A stretch of DNA of 40,675 nt from Flavobacteriaceae bacterium. Its GTDB lineage: Bacteria > Bacteroidota > Bacteroidia > Flavobacteriales > Flavobacteriaceae. The position numbers and the translations under genes were made by a program. The stretch lies in NCBI GenBank assembly GCA_009886625.1, contig QXZA01000010.1, positions 1-40,675 of the forward strand. Direction: 5' to 3'. Below are positions 13,608 to 22,983 of the stretch, one piece after another (within the stretch, counting starts at the first letter, position 1; each line of letters opens with the position of its first letter). Under the pieces are notes generated by a model that was given only the letters and a program-made list of their open reading frames with translations, was not told the origin of the DNA and searched no databases.

Positions 13608-15319
13608 TTATTTTTTTTGGATTGAATATAGTGTATTATTCTTTTTTCAAGCAGGGGTAAGGTAACGGTTCCTTTTTCTAAAATTACTTCATGAAATTCA
13701 CGAATATCAAAAAGAGAGCCCAATTCATTTTCTGCTTTTTCTCTTAATTCACGAATTTTAAGTTCCCCAATTTTATATGATAGGGCTTGTCCTGGCCAAG
13801 AGATGTAACGATCAATTTCAGTGTTTACTTCATGAAGTGACAGTGCTGTATTTTTTGACATAAAATCTACAGCCTCTTCTCGGGTCCATCCGAAGACATG
13901 AATACCTGTGTCTACTACCAACCGACAAGCACGCCACATTTCATAGGTGAGTTTTCCAAAATGCTCATATGGAGTTGTGTAAATACCCATTTCATTGGCA
14001 AGGTATTCAGTATATAGCCCCCAGCCTTCACCATAAGCAGAGAGGTATAAATTTCTTCTAAATTGAGGGATGGTTTCAGGAAGTTCGCTATTGAGTGCAC
14101 CCTGAAGATGATGCCCAGGTACTGCTTCATGCGCAGTGAGTGAAGGGATTGCATATAAAGGTCTGCTGGGGAGATCATAGGTGTTTACCCAGTAATAACC
14201 GGGATCGGTACTGTCTGGAGAAGTGCCAACATATCGGCCACTGGTGTATTTGGGTGCGATCGCATCTGGTACAGGAGCAACGCCATAAGGTTTTCTGGGT
14301 AATGTTTTGAAATATCTTGGCAGTTGTTCATCTAGTTTTTTAGCTATATTTCGGGCATGAGCCAAAAGCTCATCAGGTGTTTTTGCATAAAATTTTGGAT
14401 CAGTTCTTAAGTAACGAAGAAATTCACTGAAGGATCCTTTGAATTTCACTTCTTGAATAATCGCTTCCATTTGTTTTTTGATACGAGCTACTTCTTCAAG
14501 ACCTTTCTTGTGAATGCTTTCTGGGGTCATTTCTAGGGTAGTATAAAAGTCTATTCGACTTTGATAATATTCTTTTCCATTGGGCGATGTAGAGACACCA
14601 ATTGCCGTTCTTGTGTTTGGGTAATAGGTGTCTTCAAAAAAGGATTTCACTTTCATAAAAGAAGGTATAACTGACTTGAGGATTACTTCTTTTGCTGCTT
14701 TACGCAGTGAGTCTTTTTCTCTTTCGCTTATAGGTTCGGGGAGGTTTAGAAAAGGTGAATAATAGAAATTCTCCTCTACGGTGGGGGTGATATGTTGATC
14801 ATAGGTTGATTCATATCCCTCAAAAATTACCAATGGCTGTCCAATACCTGCTTCCAAACCCTTAGAAATTAATTCCTTTTGTTGGTCTATGTAGGTTGGA
14901 ATTGCTTTCAAGAGGGATAAATATTTTAATGCTGTTTTTTTACTGGTAATAGGCCTCACACGATAGGTCAAACTGGAATGGAATCCAGCATCTGAAAGTA
15001 TAGGATTCCAATGCGTTTTGAAGTTATATTTTACTGATGTTTCTTTTAGTTTAAAATGTAAGAGTTCGTGAGAAATTTGATCATCTTCACCTAGACTTTT
15101 GACGTCAATAGTTTCGAGTTCTGTTTTTATTGAGTCACAAAAGACAGCATATTTTTTAAAACGAGACTCGCGGTAATCACCAAGAGGAAATTCATCACGA
15201 TTATTTCCCTCGTAATTTTGATATACTTCAATTAGTGTATTTAATTTATCCTTAGACGAAGTTAAATTGTTGCAGTTTATAAGTAGAACCGCTAAGCTGA
15301 ACAGGAATATTTTTTTCAT
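13604..15319 (-). CDS. DUF885 family lipoprotein (putative metallopeptidase)
   Basis: A 571-aa exported protein. Residues 1-16 are a lipoprotein signal ending LLINC, so it should be acylated at Cys 16. The DUF885 signature AHEAVPGHHLQGAL, a variant zinc-binding HExxxGHH motif, lies at about residue 394; further family segments are EGWGLYTEYLANEMG and the late SWPGQALSYKIGELKI. The family is distantly related to M2/M3-like peptidases and is assumed to be peptidolytic, without much direct evidence. It is the first gene of a two-gene operon with the CDGSH protein. Confidence 0.9.
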   Translation of the reverse strand: MKKIFLFSLAVLLINCNNLTSSKDKLNTLIEVYQNYEGNNRDEFPLGDYRESRFKKYAVFCDSIKTELETIDVKSLGEDDQISHELLHFKLKETSVKYNFKTHWNPILSDAGFHSSLTYRVRPITSKKTALKYLSLLKAIPTYIDQQKELISKGLEAGIGQPLVIFEGYESTYDQHITPTVEENFYYSPFLNLPEPISEREKDSLRKAAKEVILKSVIPSFMKVKSFFEDTYYPNTRTAIGVSTSPNGKEYYQSRIDFYTTLEMTPESIHKKGLEEVARIKKQMEAIIQEVKFKGSFSEFLRYLRTDPKFYAKTPDELLAHARNIAKKLDEQLPRYFKTLPRKPYGVAPVPDAIAPKYTSGRYVGTSPDSTDPGYYWVNTYDLPSRPLYAIPSLTAHEAVPGHHLQGALNSELPETIPQFRRNLYLSAYGEGWGLYTEYLANEMGIYTTPYEHFGKLTYEMWRACRLVVDTGIHVFGWTREEAVDFMSKNTALSLHEVNTEIDRYISWPGQALSYKIGELKIRELREKAENELGSLFDIREFHEVILEKGTVTLPLLEKRIIHYIQSKKNK

Positions 15320-15542
15320 AAACTCAAGGTTGATTATTTTGTAATGGGGTATAAAGTATTGATAGGTTCGAGAACTTATGCCTAAAACTTACCCAATTAA
15401 ACACTTCTGTATAGATGTAGAAGCTGCTAATGAAAATAGCATTGAAGCTAGGGGGAGGACTCAGAATTACGTTAAAAGGGAAAATTATTGATGACATTGT
15501 TGCATTTTAAAACAAGATACAACAATGCGTTAGGATTCAAAA

Positions 15543-16283
15543 TCATTTTCGAGTGACTCTAAAAATATCAAATTTGATATCATCTAAACCTTCATCATCA
15601 AAAGGATATTCCATTTGATCTTGAATGTTGTACAACGAAATTAGAATGAACTCACTCAAGATTACAATAAAAAAGGTAAGCCAACTTGGAGTGTCATAAC
15701 CAATTTTATTAATGATGGTAGGGGTATAAATGATAGGGAATATATAGATAAAAATAAGACAGTAGGCTTTAAGACTTACAGGTGTTCTATGTGAATGAAT
15801 TGCAATTAAGTTATCTGCACTTTCTACACTGTCTTTAAAAAAGCGTAATGCTTTTTCTCTAGTTCCATTTCCTATTACGTCACTTTTTTCACTTAAAAAA
15901 GAATAAAACTCTTCTACCTTTTTGTCAAAGGGTTGAAAATTTTCTTCTTTCGTTTTTAGGTGATCAAAAAGAGTTTCATTCACTTCATTTAAAATTAGCC
16001 TAGCATGATCTTTATCTTCTTGAGGAACTTTGGTACTGCTCTGAAAAACGTTAATTACCGTTTTTAAGCTTGATCTGAAGCGACTCAAATATTCCAAAGC
16101 TTTTTCTCTTCTTCTGAAGGCACCTCTAATTGTAAAGACGAGAGGAAATATAATCGCAATGCTCAATAAAGTTAAGTCAATGTTGTAGATTACCTCAAAA
16201 TTATATGCCAAAAAAGGCATTAATATGGATAAAATCAAAGTCAACAAAGTGCGATGATTGATTATAATGAGATATCTTGACAT
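15543..16283 (-). CDS. Bestrophin-like membrane protein
   Basis: A 246-aa protein with two membrane segments near the N-terminus (about 10-30 and 33-52), a soluble helical middle part with LEYLSRFRSSLKTVINVFQ, and two more segments at about 168-215. The second segment followed by AFRRREKALEYL and the late YNIQDQMEYPFDDEGLDDIK (compare IENPFG.D.NDL) resemble bestrophin-type anion channels, a weak resemblance that only a profile search can settle. The intergenic stretch 15320-15542 before the DUF885 gene shows only a weak hairpin (CATTGTTG/CAACAATG, 15495-15527). Divergent from the CotH-like gene. Confidence 0.55.
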   Translation of the reverse strand: MSRYLIIINHRTLLTLILSILMPFLAYNFEVIYNIDLTLLSIAIIFPLVFTIRGAFRRREKALEYLSRFRSSLKTVINVFQSSTKVPQEDKDHARLILNEVNETLFDHLKTKEENFQPFDKKVEEFYSFLSEKSDVIGNGTREKALRFFKDSVESADNLIAIHSHRTPVSLKAYCLIFIYIFPIIYTPTIINKIGYDTPSWLTFFIVILSEFILISLYNIQDQMEYPFDDEGLDDIKFDIFRVTRK

Positions 16284-16306
16284 AATGATTAATTTTGTTA
16301 CATTTG
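16277..16306 (+). promoter_or_regulatory. Bacteroidota promoter for the CotH-like gene
   Basis: TTG (16277-16279) and TACATTTG (16299-16306) are separated by 19 nt, the canonical spacing of -33 and -7 elements. A second TAnnTTTG (TAATTTTG, 16290-16297) overlaps the spacer. A start near 16312 leaves a 15-nt leader to ATG 16328. Confidence 0.65.
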
Positions 16307-16327
16307 GGTAAATCTATAAACTATATT

Positions 16328-17353
16328 ATGAAGAAACAAGTTATATCTATGATCATTTTGTTGATTTCATTTGTTGGTTTCTCACAAAAAGCAATGAAAT
16401 CAGATGCACTATTTTCTGATCAAACTCCTCTTGAAATTAAATTAGGATATTCAAACAAGGATATGAATCGAAAAACAAATGATTCAACATTTATTGACAC
16501 AACCTTAGAGTTCCTGCAAGACGAAAAATGGTCTTCTTTACAAGTGAATCTTAGAGCTAGAGGGAACTTTAGACGAAATGAATGTTATTTTCCTCCTATC
16601 AAAATGAAAATAAAGAAAGATCAGTACCAGGGAACAATTTTTGATGGAAATAAAACTATGAAGTTGGTTTTACCATGTAAACTTGAATCTGAAAATAACG
16701 ACAACATTCTTCAAGAGTATATAGCTTATAAAATATATGAGCGGATTTCCCCATTTCATTTTAAAACACGTAGGGTGAATATTGATTTTTCAGAACCTAA
16801 AGGCAAAAAAATCAAGAAGTTTGCTTTAAAAGGATTTTTAATAGAAGATGATAAGCGTGTGGCAAAGCGTCATGAGGGCAAGGTTTTTGAAAGATACGTT
16901 CATCCGATGGGAATGGATCACTTAACTTCCGTTCACAACGCTTTTTTTCAATATCTATTAGGAAATACTGATTTTTCTGTTGCCTACCAACATAACGGAA
17001 AATTAATGTATTCAGAGGCAGATAAAAAAATCATTCCGTTACCTTATGATTTTGACATGACTGGATGGGTTAACCCAAGTTATGCAACCGTAAATACCAC
17101 CCTAGGTATTAAATCGGTTCAAGATCGTAAATACAGAGGATTCAAACGTGAACAAAAATATTTTGACCAAGTCCGCAAAGAATTTTTAGATAAGAAAGCT
17201 TCACTTATTGAAATGGTTGCTTCTTTTGAATCTGAATTTACTGATCCAAAAGAATACAAAAATATGTTTGATTTTATGAATGATTTTTACGAAGTAATGG
17301 AAGATGACAATAAATTTAAAAAATCAATTGTAGACGAATCCAGAACCAAGTAA
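16328..17353 (+). CDS. Secreted CotH-like protein
   Basis: A 341-aa exported protein; residues 1-20 are a signal peptide ending GFSQ/KA. LQVNLRARGNFRR resembles the RGN(S/T) segment of CotH-type spore-coat kinases, MKLVLPCKLES and the long helix DNILQEYIAYKIYERI match the region that follows it, and PLPYDFDMTGWVNPSY resembles the metal-binding DWD(L/M) motif. I therefore place it as a distant CotH relative (atypical protein kinase fold), with the activity unproven. The frame opens at TTG 16295, but this lies inside the promoter; ATG 16328 is the start. It converges with the alkaline phosphatase, 4 nt apart. Confidence 0.65.
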   Translation: MKKQVISMIILLISFVGFSQKAMKSDALFSDQTPLEIKLGYSNKDMNRKTNDSTFIDTTLEFLQDEKWSSLQVNLRARGNFRRNECYFPPIKMKIKKDQYQGTIFDGNKTMKLVLPCKLESENNDNILQEYIAYKIYERISPFHFKTRRVNIDFSEPKGKKIKKFALKGFLIEDDKRVAKRHEGKVFERYVHPMGMDHLTSVHNAFFQYLLGNTDFSVAYQHNGKLMYSEADKKIIPLPYDFDMTGWVNPSYATVNTTLGIKSVQDRKYRGFKREQKYFDQVRKEFLDKKASLIEMVASFESEFTDPKEYKNMFDFMNDFYEVMEDDNKFKKSIVDESRTK

Positions 17354-17357
17354 TTTA

Positions 17358-18404
17358 TTACCTGGTAACACTTTCAAGCATTTTATCAAATATAGCAGTG
17401 TTTTCGTAGATTCCTTTGAATAATTCAGCACTAGGTCCGTAGCTAAAAACTGGAACCATAGTAGCAGAGTGACCTTTAGTACTGAAAGTGCCTTTTGATA
17501 TTCCTCTTTGAACACTTCCTCCGCTCAAAGTTAAGCCTCCTGTTTCGTGATCAGCAGTAACAATTACTAATGTATTTCCATCAGCCTTTGCAAATTCTAA
17601 AACACGTTGTATTGTAGTGTTGAATTCTTCAAATTCAGATAAAACATAGTCCATTTCATTTGCATGTCCACCCCAGTCAATTTGTGAGCCTTCAATCATC
17701 ATAAAGAAAGGTTTTCCAAATGATTCCATTTTTTCTAGACTAGAAGATGCAATGTCTTCAAGAGCTGGTTTTCTTCCATCCATCTTTTTTGGGGGCTCTT
17801 CTTTGTAGGTCAAATATCCAATCTTTTCTGATTTACTATCTCGAAGTTGATCAAGATCTTTTACAAATTCATATTGCGTCATTTCTTCTAATAAATCTCT
17901 TTTGTCGTCACGCTTATTAAAAAACATTTTTCCTCCTCCAATAAATAAATCAACATCGTGTTGGCTCAGTTGTAAAGCAATTTCCTCATATTTTCTTCTT
18001 GAATCAATTTTGGCATAAAATGAAGCCGGTGTAGCATGTGCAATATTTGAGGTAGCGATTAATGCAGTTTTGTATCCTTTTTCTTGGCAAATTTCTAGAA
18101 TGCTTTTGTGTGAAATATTTTTTGAATCTATTCCAAGAACGCCATTATAGGTTTTTACTCCCGTAGCCATTGCTGTTCCGCTTGCTGCAGAGTCGGTTAT
18201 GAATTGATCGTAGGCATGAGTTTTTGAAAGACCTATAAATTCAAACCCCTCCAAAGCAGTATTGTTGTTGTTTGCATACATTCCTGCACTTATTTGAGTT
18301 AACCCCATTCCATCTCCAATCATAAGAATGATGTTTGGAGAATCTTGTTGTGCAACTCCAAAAGTGCAAAGAAGAACTATAAATAAACTCAATAAATTAC
18401 GCAT
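17358..18404 (-). CDS. Alkaline phosphatase (PhoA superfamily)
   Basis: A 348-aa secreted phosphomonoesterase. The signal peptide covers residues 1-19 (ending FGVAQQ). Active-site elements are IILMIGDGMG (metal Asp), ITDSAASGTAMATG (nucleophile Ser after DS-A-A), SQIDWGGHAN (ligands Asp and His), VTADHETGG (Asp-His pair) and KGHSATMVP (last His). All metal ligands of the classical enzyme are recognisable. ATG 18428 is in frame but falls in the -7 element, so ATG 18404 is the start. It likely scavenges phosphate from organic phosphate esters in the periplasm. Confidence 0.93.
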   Translation of the reverse strand: MRNLLSLFIVLLCTFGVAQQDSPNIILMIGDGMGLTQISAGMYANNNNTALEGFEFIGLSKTHAYDQFITDSAASGTAMATGVKTYNGVLGIDSKNISHKSILEICQEKGYKTALIATSNIAHATPASFYAKIDSRRKYEEIALQLSQHDVDLFIGGGKMFFNKRDDKRDLLEEMTQYEFVKDLDQLRDSKSEKIGYLTYKEEPPKKMDGRKPALEDIASSSLEKMESFGKPFFMMIEGSQIDWGGHANEMDYVLSEFEEFNTTIQRVLEFAKADGNTLVIVTADHETGGLTLSGGSVQRGISKGTFSTKGHSATMVPVFSYGPSAELFKGIYENTAIFDKMLESVTR

Positions 18405-18425
18405 GAATAAAATCTTAAATTCAAT

Positions 18426-18433
18426 CAAATATA
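18426..18433 (-). promoter_or_regulatory. -7 element for alkaline phosphatase
   Basis: TATATTTG on the minus strand, perfect TAnnTTTG, about 22 nt before ATG 18404. No Pho-box-like direct repeat is evident upstream. Confidence 0.5.
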
Positions 18434-18556
18434 CAATTCCTACACAGATATGAATTAATTATTTTATGCATAATTAATTTTCAAACTACTAAAGTAGGTT
18501 TTAGCTGTTTTTAAGCCAAAATCAAATTCCTACCTTAGCACATTCAAAAGGGAAAA

Positions 18557-19558
18557 TTGATAACAACAAATTCAAAGCCGATAGATGTGGTTATTGCCTG
18601 GGTAGATGGCGCAGATCCAGCGCATAGAAAAAACCGACTCAGTTATTTGAATAAAAAGAGTAATGTCGTCCCCGCTGGAGCAGCAGAGACACGATTTCAT
18701 TCTTTGAATGAAGTTGAATATTGTGTATTGTCAATTTTGAAATTCGCTCCTTTTGTCCGAAATATTTTTATAGTCACTGATAATCAAGATCCTAAAGTTA
18801 GTACTGCTGTTCACAAGTATTTTCCAACTCGTCAGAATGATATTCGAATTGTAGATCACAAAGAGATTTTTGAGGGTTACGAGCAGTTTTTACCCACTTT
18901 TAACAGTATTTGTATTAGTAATATGCTGTGGAGGATTAAAGGCTTATCAGATCATTTTGTTTATTTTAATGATGATATCTTTCTACTACGTCAAGTGAAG
19001 CCTGAGACTTGGTTTGTTAATTCAAAACCAGTACTCAGAGGGAGTTGGTTTACGCCTCCTTATGAGCGATTGCTTTGGGATAAAATTATAAAAGGAGTAA
19101 TTAAGTTGTTTCAACCCCACAAAGAAATTGATTTGCAAGCATCTTTTCAAGTGAACCAGTGGACTGCTGCGGCATTACTCGGGTTTAGATTTAGGTATTT
19201 CAAGTCGGGACATACCCCTTTGGCATTAAATAGAAAAAGTTTAGAACGTTATTTTGAGTCTTTTCCTGAAATTCTAGAAAACAATATCTCGCATCGATTC
19301 AGAAAATATGAACAGTTCAATACAGTTTCTTTAGCAAATCATTTAGAAATTAAGTCCCAGAACACCAACTTTGCTCCTTCTCAAGCCGTGTATATGCAGC
19401 CTCACAATCGAGGAAATAAATACGTTAAAAACAAATTTCAGGAATGTAAATCAGATCAGTCAAAACTTTTTGTATGTGTACAGAGCTTGGATCAAGCCAC
19501 TGTTGAAGATCAAATGAAAGTCCTTCTTGAAATGAAATCTATTTTAGAGTTAAATTAA
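18557..19558 (+). CDS. Stealth-family polysaccharide phosphotransferase
   Basis: A 333-aa enzyme of the Stealth family, which transfers sugar-1-phosphate groups in capsule-type polysaccharides. CR1 is IDVVIAWVDGADPAHRKN, and CR2 spans about residues 44-150, including HSLNEVEYCVLSILKFAP, IFIVTDNQDP and HFVYFNDDIFL. A CR3-like segment with GHTPLALNRKSLERYF and HRFRKYEQFN follows; CR4 is not evident. There is no ATG: an in-frame TAG at 18536-18538 leaves TTG 18557 as the only sensible start. TACCTTAG just upstream is a near match to the -7 element. Its stop overlaps the next ATG by 1 nt. Confidence 0.88.
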   Translation: MITTNSKPIDVVIAWVDGADPAHRKNRLSYLNKKSNVVPAGAAETRFHSLNEVEYCVLSILKFAPFVRNIFIVTDNQDPKVSTAVHKYFPTRQNDIRIVDHKEIFEGYEQFLPTFNSICISNMLWRIKGLSDHFVYFNDDIFLLRQVKPETWFVNSKPVLRGSWFTPPYERLLWDKIIKGVIKLFQPHKEIDLQASFQVNQWTAAALLGFRFRYFKSGHTPLALNRKSLERYFESFPEILENNISHRFRKYEQFNTVSLANHLEIKSQNTNFAPSQAVYMQPHNRGNKYVKNKFQECKSDQSKLFVCVQSLDQATVEDQMKVLLEMKSILELN

Positions 19559-20400
19559 TGAAAGAGAAAGCTTCTGTTGCGGTTATATCCATGGTAAGAA
19601 ACGACACCTTTTTTGCTGATAAATGGATTGCATATTATGGAGCTCAATTTGGGTTTAAAAACCTTTTTCTGTTTGTTGATGGTCTTGATCAACAGTTGCC
19701 AATATTGGCAGACAAAATAAATTACTTTCAAAACCCCCACCAACCAATGAAGCGGGCCAAAGGAGATCGCTATAGAGCCCGAATGATTTCTGATTTTGCA
19801 AAAAATTTATTTCATTCTTACAAGGTAGTTTTAGCGATGGATATAGATGAATTTTTGGTGATAGATCCTGATCAAGACTTGTCTTTAAAACACTATTTAC
19901 TTCAAGATTTTTCTTCCGATTCTCTTTCTGCCCTTGGTATAGATATGGGGGAGCACCCTGTTGTGGAAAGTGCCATAGATCTAGAAAAACCTTTCTTATC
20001 CCAAAGACACTATGGTCAAGTTTCAGATCGTTATACCAAGCCTATTGTTACATTCAAGCCTTTGACATGGGGTTCCGGTTTTCATAGAATAAAAGGAAGA
20101 AACTTTACAGTGGACTCCAGTTTGTATTTATTTCATTTTGGCTTAGTGGATAGGAAAACAGCCATGAATAAAAAAGACAAAAAAGAGATTCAAGAAAGGG
20201 GTTGGGAAGGTCACTTAGGAAGAAGATTCAAGCTTTATAACGCACTGAAAGAAGAAACGCCTCTAGATGCGGATGTTTTTTTTCAAGAGGCAAGAAAACA
20301 ATTGATGAAAAAAAGGAAGTGGTATGCCTATAATAAGCCTGCACCTTTGAAAGGAAATGCTGTTGTCAGTATACCCAAACGTTTTCATAACATAGTATAA
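19558..20400 (+). CDS. Glycosyltransferase family 2-like protein
   Basis: A 280-aa glycosyltransferase of the Glyco_tranf_2_4 type (GT-A fold). It opens with VAVISMVRNDTFFADKWIAY, a pattern of this group in which the enzyme follows strand 1 with a RNE/RND motif, and carries the DxD metal site in LAMDIDEFLVID. The later GSGFHRIKGRNF and LYLFHFGLVDR are typical C-terminal elements. It shares one base with the Stealth gene stop (TAATG), so the two are cotranslated; the product is probably a surface polysaccharide or LPS side chain. The acceptor cannot be predicted. Confidence 0.85.
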   Translation: MKEKASVAVISMVRNDTFFADKWIAYYGAQFGFKNLFLFVDGLDQQLPILADKINYFQNPHQPMKRAKGDRYRARMISDFAKNLFHSYKVVLAMDIDEFLVIDPDQDLSLKHYLLQDFSSDSLSALGIDMGEHPVVESAIDLEKPFLSQRHYGQVSDRYTKPIVTFKPLTWGSGFHRIKGRNFTVDSSLYLFHFGLVDRKTAMNKKDKKEIQERGWEGHLGRRFKLYNALKEETPLDADVFFQEARKQLMKKRKWYAYNKPAPLKGNAVVSIPKRFHNIV

Positions 20401-20417
20401 GGCAAAGGAATCCTACT

Positions 20418-20425
20418 TATATTTG
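20418..20425 (+). promoter_or_regulatory. -7 element for the aminotransferase gene
   Basis: TATATTTG, perfect TAnnTTTG, 22 nt before ATG 20447. The candidate TTG start at 20423 lies inside it, which supports ATG 20447. Confidence 0.55.
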
Positions 20426-20446
20426 TATAAAACCGCTACAGTTTCT

Positions 20447-21586
20447 ATGAAAAAAATTCAAATGGTGGACTTAAAAAGTCAATATAACTTCATTCAAGAT
20501 GAGGTGCAAACTTCCATCCAAGAAGTCTTGGAAACATCATCATTTATTAATGGGCCAGCGGTAAAAGAATTTCAAAGGGATTTGGAACATTACTTGGGAG
20601 TAAAGCATGTAATTCCTTGTGCTAATGGTACAGATGCACTTCAAATTGCTTTGATGGGTTTGAAGTTACAGCCTGGAGATGAGGTGATTACTGCTGATTT
20701 TACATTTGCTGCTACAGTGGAAGTGATTTCATTATTACAGCTGAAACCCATTTTAATTGACGTTGATCTATTGACTTTCAATATTGATCCAGCAAGGATA
20801 GAAGCAGCCATTACTCCCAAAACAAAAGCGATCATCCCAGTACATTTATTTGGTCAAGTAGCCGATATAGATGCAATAAATACCATAGCTCAAAAACATA
20901 ATTTGTATGTGGTAGAAGATAATGCTCAGGGCATCGGTGCACGCTATGTAAATAATAAAGGAGAGAAAGCGATGACAGGAACCTTGAGTCATGTAGCCGC
21001 AACTTCTTTTTTTCCGTCCAAGAATCTTGGTGCTTATGGGGATGGCGGAGCCATATTTACCAATGATGATGAATTAGCTTATTTTATCAGAGGGATTGTT
21101 AATCATGGCATGTATGAACGTTACTATCATGATGTTGTAGGGGTGAATTCCCGTTTAGACTCAATGCAGGCTGCGGTTTTAAAAATCAAACTAAAGTATT
21201 TAGATTTCTATAATGAAAGAAGAAAAGAAGCAGCCATTCGCTACACTCAGTTACTTTCAAATCACCCCAATATAATAACCCCACATCGTGCACAAGCTTG
21301 TGATTCCCATGTCTTTCATCAATACACCTTGAGAATTGTTAATGCTGACCGAGATGCACTAGTTAAGTATTTAAATGAACATGATATTCCTTGCGGGGTT
21401 TATTACCCAGTTCCTTTACACAGACAAAAAGCATATGCTGATGTAGGAGTAAAAGAGGAAAATTTCCCTGTCACAAATCAATTAGTGAAGGAGGTAATCT
21501 CGTTACCCATGCATTCTGAATTAGATACAGATCAAATTAAGTATATCACAGATAAAGTCCTTAGGTTTTTAGATCAAAAAAACTAA
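20447..21586 (+). CDS. DegT/DnrJ/EryC1/StrS sugar aminotransferase
   Basis: A 379-aa PLP enzyme that aminates keto-sugar nucleotides for surface polysaccharides. The opening IQMVDLKSQYNFI, the cofactor pocket CANGTDALQIAL, VVEDNAQGIGA and the Schiff-base lysine (Lys 192) in FFPSKNLGAYGDGGA are clear, as is the C-terminal YYPVPLHRQKAY. Overall pattern is closest to WbpE/FdtB-like enzymes acting on dTDP- or UDP-3-keto sugars, but the substrate is not readable. It follows the Stealth and GT genes by 46 nt with its own promoter. It converges on fabD with a 4-nt overlap of stops. Confidence 0.92.
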   Translation: MKKIQMVDLKSQYNFIQDEVQTSIQEVLETSSFINGPAVKEFQRDLEHYLGVKHVIPCANGTDALQIALMGLKLQPGDEVITADFTFAATVEVISLLQLKPILIDVDLLTFNIDPARIEAAITPKTKAIIPVHLFGQVADIDAINTIAQKHNLYVVEDNAQGIGARYVNNKGEKAMTGTLSHVAATSFFPSKNLGAYGDGGAIFTNDDELAYFIRGIVNHGMYERYYHDVVGVNSRLDSMQAAVLKIKLKYLDFYNERRKEAAIRYTQLLSNHPNIITPHRAQACDSHVFHQYTLRIVNADRDALVKYLNEHDIPCGVYYPVPLHRQKAYADVGVKEENFPVTNQLVKEVISLPMHSELDTDQIKYITDKVLRFLDQKN

Positions 21587-22461
21587 GCTCCAGATTGAGT
21601 TTCCATACTTCTGTCAATTTTTTTAACCAACCCTTGAAGTACTTTTCCAGGCCCTACTTCAGTGAAGTGAGTAGCGCCATCTGAAATCATTTGTTGAACA
21701 CTTTGAGTCCATCTTACTGGAGCAGTAAGTTGAGCAACCAAATTAGATTTAATCACTTCGGGGTCGGAGGTACCCTGAGCAGTGACATTTTGATACACTG
21801 GACAGCTTGGAGTATTGAATGTGGCGTTTTCGATTGCTTTTGCCAAACGTGTTTTAGCAGGTTCCATCAAGGGAGAGTGAAAAGCGCCTCCCACTGGAAG
21901 AAGTAAAGCTCTTCTTGCTCCAGCTTCTTTGAAGGATTCGCAGGCATTTTCTACAGCTTCTTGTGCTCCAGAAATAACCAATTGACCTGGACAATTATAA
22001 TTGGCTGCAACCACTATTCCAGATGTTTTCTTGCAAATAGATTCGACTAAATCATCTTCTAGACCTAAAATAGCTGCCATAGTTCCAGGGGCTTCATCAC
22101 ACGCTGCTTGCATTGCAAGGGCTCTTTCATACACCAATTTTAGCCCACTTTCAAATGATAATGCTCCGGCTGCTACTAAAGCAGAAAATTCTCCCAACGA
22201 ATGACCAGCAATCATCTGAGGAGTAAATCGCTTCCCCATTACTTCACTTAAAATTGTAGAATGTAAAAAGATGGCGGGCTGTGTTACCTGTGTTTCTTTG
22301 AGCGCCTCCGCATCTTCACCAAACATAATATCGGTAATGTTAAAGCCTAAAATATCGTTAGCTTGTTCAAAGCGTTTTCTAGTAAGAGTGTGGGTTTCAA
22401 AAAGGTCTTTTCCCATTCCTGGAAATTGAGCTCCTTGTCCTGGAAATACAAAAGCATTCAT
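21583..22461 (-). CDS. fabD: Malonyl-CoA:ACP transacylase FabD
   Basis: FabD loads malonate onto acyl carrier protein for fatty acid synthesis. The opening FVFPGQGAQFPGMG, nucleophile Ser 88 in AGHSLGEFSALVAAG and catalytic His 195 in GGAFHSPLMEPA are standard; the length of 292 aa is slightly short of E. coli (309). It is 4 nt overlapped (ATGA) with the folA gene upstream, so these two unrelated housekeeping genes form one operon; no other fab genes lie in the window. Confidence 0.95.
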   Translation of the reverse strand: MNAFVFPGQGAQFPGMGKDLFETHTLTRKRFEQANDILGFNITDIMFGEDAEALKETQVTQPAIFLHSTILSEVMGKRFTPQMIAGHSLGEFSALVAAGALSFESGLKLVYERALAMQAACDEAPGTMAAILGLEDDLVESICKKTSGIVVAANYNCPGQLVISGAQEAVENACESFKEAGARRALLLPVGGAFHSPLMEPAKTRLAKAIENATFNTPSCPVYQNVTAQGTSDPEVIKSNLVAQLTAPVRWTQSVQQMISDGATHFTEVGPGKVLQGLVKKIDRSMETQSGA

Positions 22462-22970
22462 TGGTTTTGTTTTTTATATGTTAAATATGAATAAGCATAA
22501 GGTTGTTCTGGGCTAGATGTATATTTTTCTACAGCATTCAAATTCCATTCTTGTGGATCAATTTCAGGAAAAAAAGCATCTGCTTCAAAATCATCATGAA
22601 CACGGGTAAGTTCTATCGTATGTGCAATGGGAAGAAAAAGGGAGTAAATTTCTCCTCCACCGATGATAAAGGGTTGAGGATCATCACTTGCAAATTCAAG
22701 TGCTTCTTCAATGGTATGCGCAACAAATGCATCGTTGGCCTTATAGGCTCTATTTCGTGTTAAAATAATGTTCTTTCTATTGGGTAATGCTTTTGGCATG
22801 GATTCAAAAGTTTTTCTTCCCATAATGATCGCATGTCCACTGGTGAGGCGTTTAAAACGTTTTAGATCATCTGAAATATGCCAAATCAATTGATTGTCTT
22901 TTCCAAGGGCATTATTTTCAGAAGCAGCTGCAATCAAGGTAATATCTTTTTGAAATACTGATTCGTTCAT
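22458..22970 (-). CDS. folA: Dihydrofolate reductase
   Basis: A 170-aa type I DHFR that makes tetrahydrofolate for thymidylate and methyl-group metabolism. ITLIAAASENNALGKDNQ, LIWHISDDLKRFKRLT (with the conserved Asp of the active site), IIMGRKTFESMP, NIILTRN and FIIGGGEIYSLFLP are the family signature segments. It starts at ATG 22970 after a leader of about 20 nt from the promoter at 22996-23003. thyA, which consumes methylene-THF and makes DHF, lies about 1 kb away on the same strand but under a separate promoter. Confidence 0.95.
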   Translation of the reverse strand: MNESVFQKDITLIAAASENNALGKDNQLIWHISDDLKRFKRLTSGHAIIMGRKTFESMPKALPNRKNIILTRNRAYKANDAFVAHTIEEALEFASDDPQPFIIGGGEIYSLFLPIAHTIELTRVHDDFEADAFFPEIDPQEWNLNAVEKYTSSPEQPYAYSYLTYKKQNQ

Positions 22971-22983
22971 TTATTTAAATGAT

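Noticed and set aside
15379-15492. A 37-codon frame in the intergenic gap before the DUF885 gene, and a weak hairpin nearby (15495-15527).
   Set aside because: No recognisable domain, no promoter, no T-tract after the hairpin; insufficient to call a gene or terminator.
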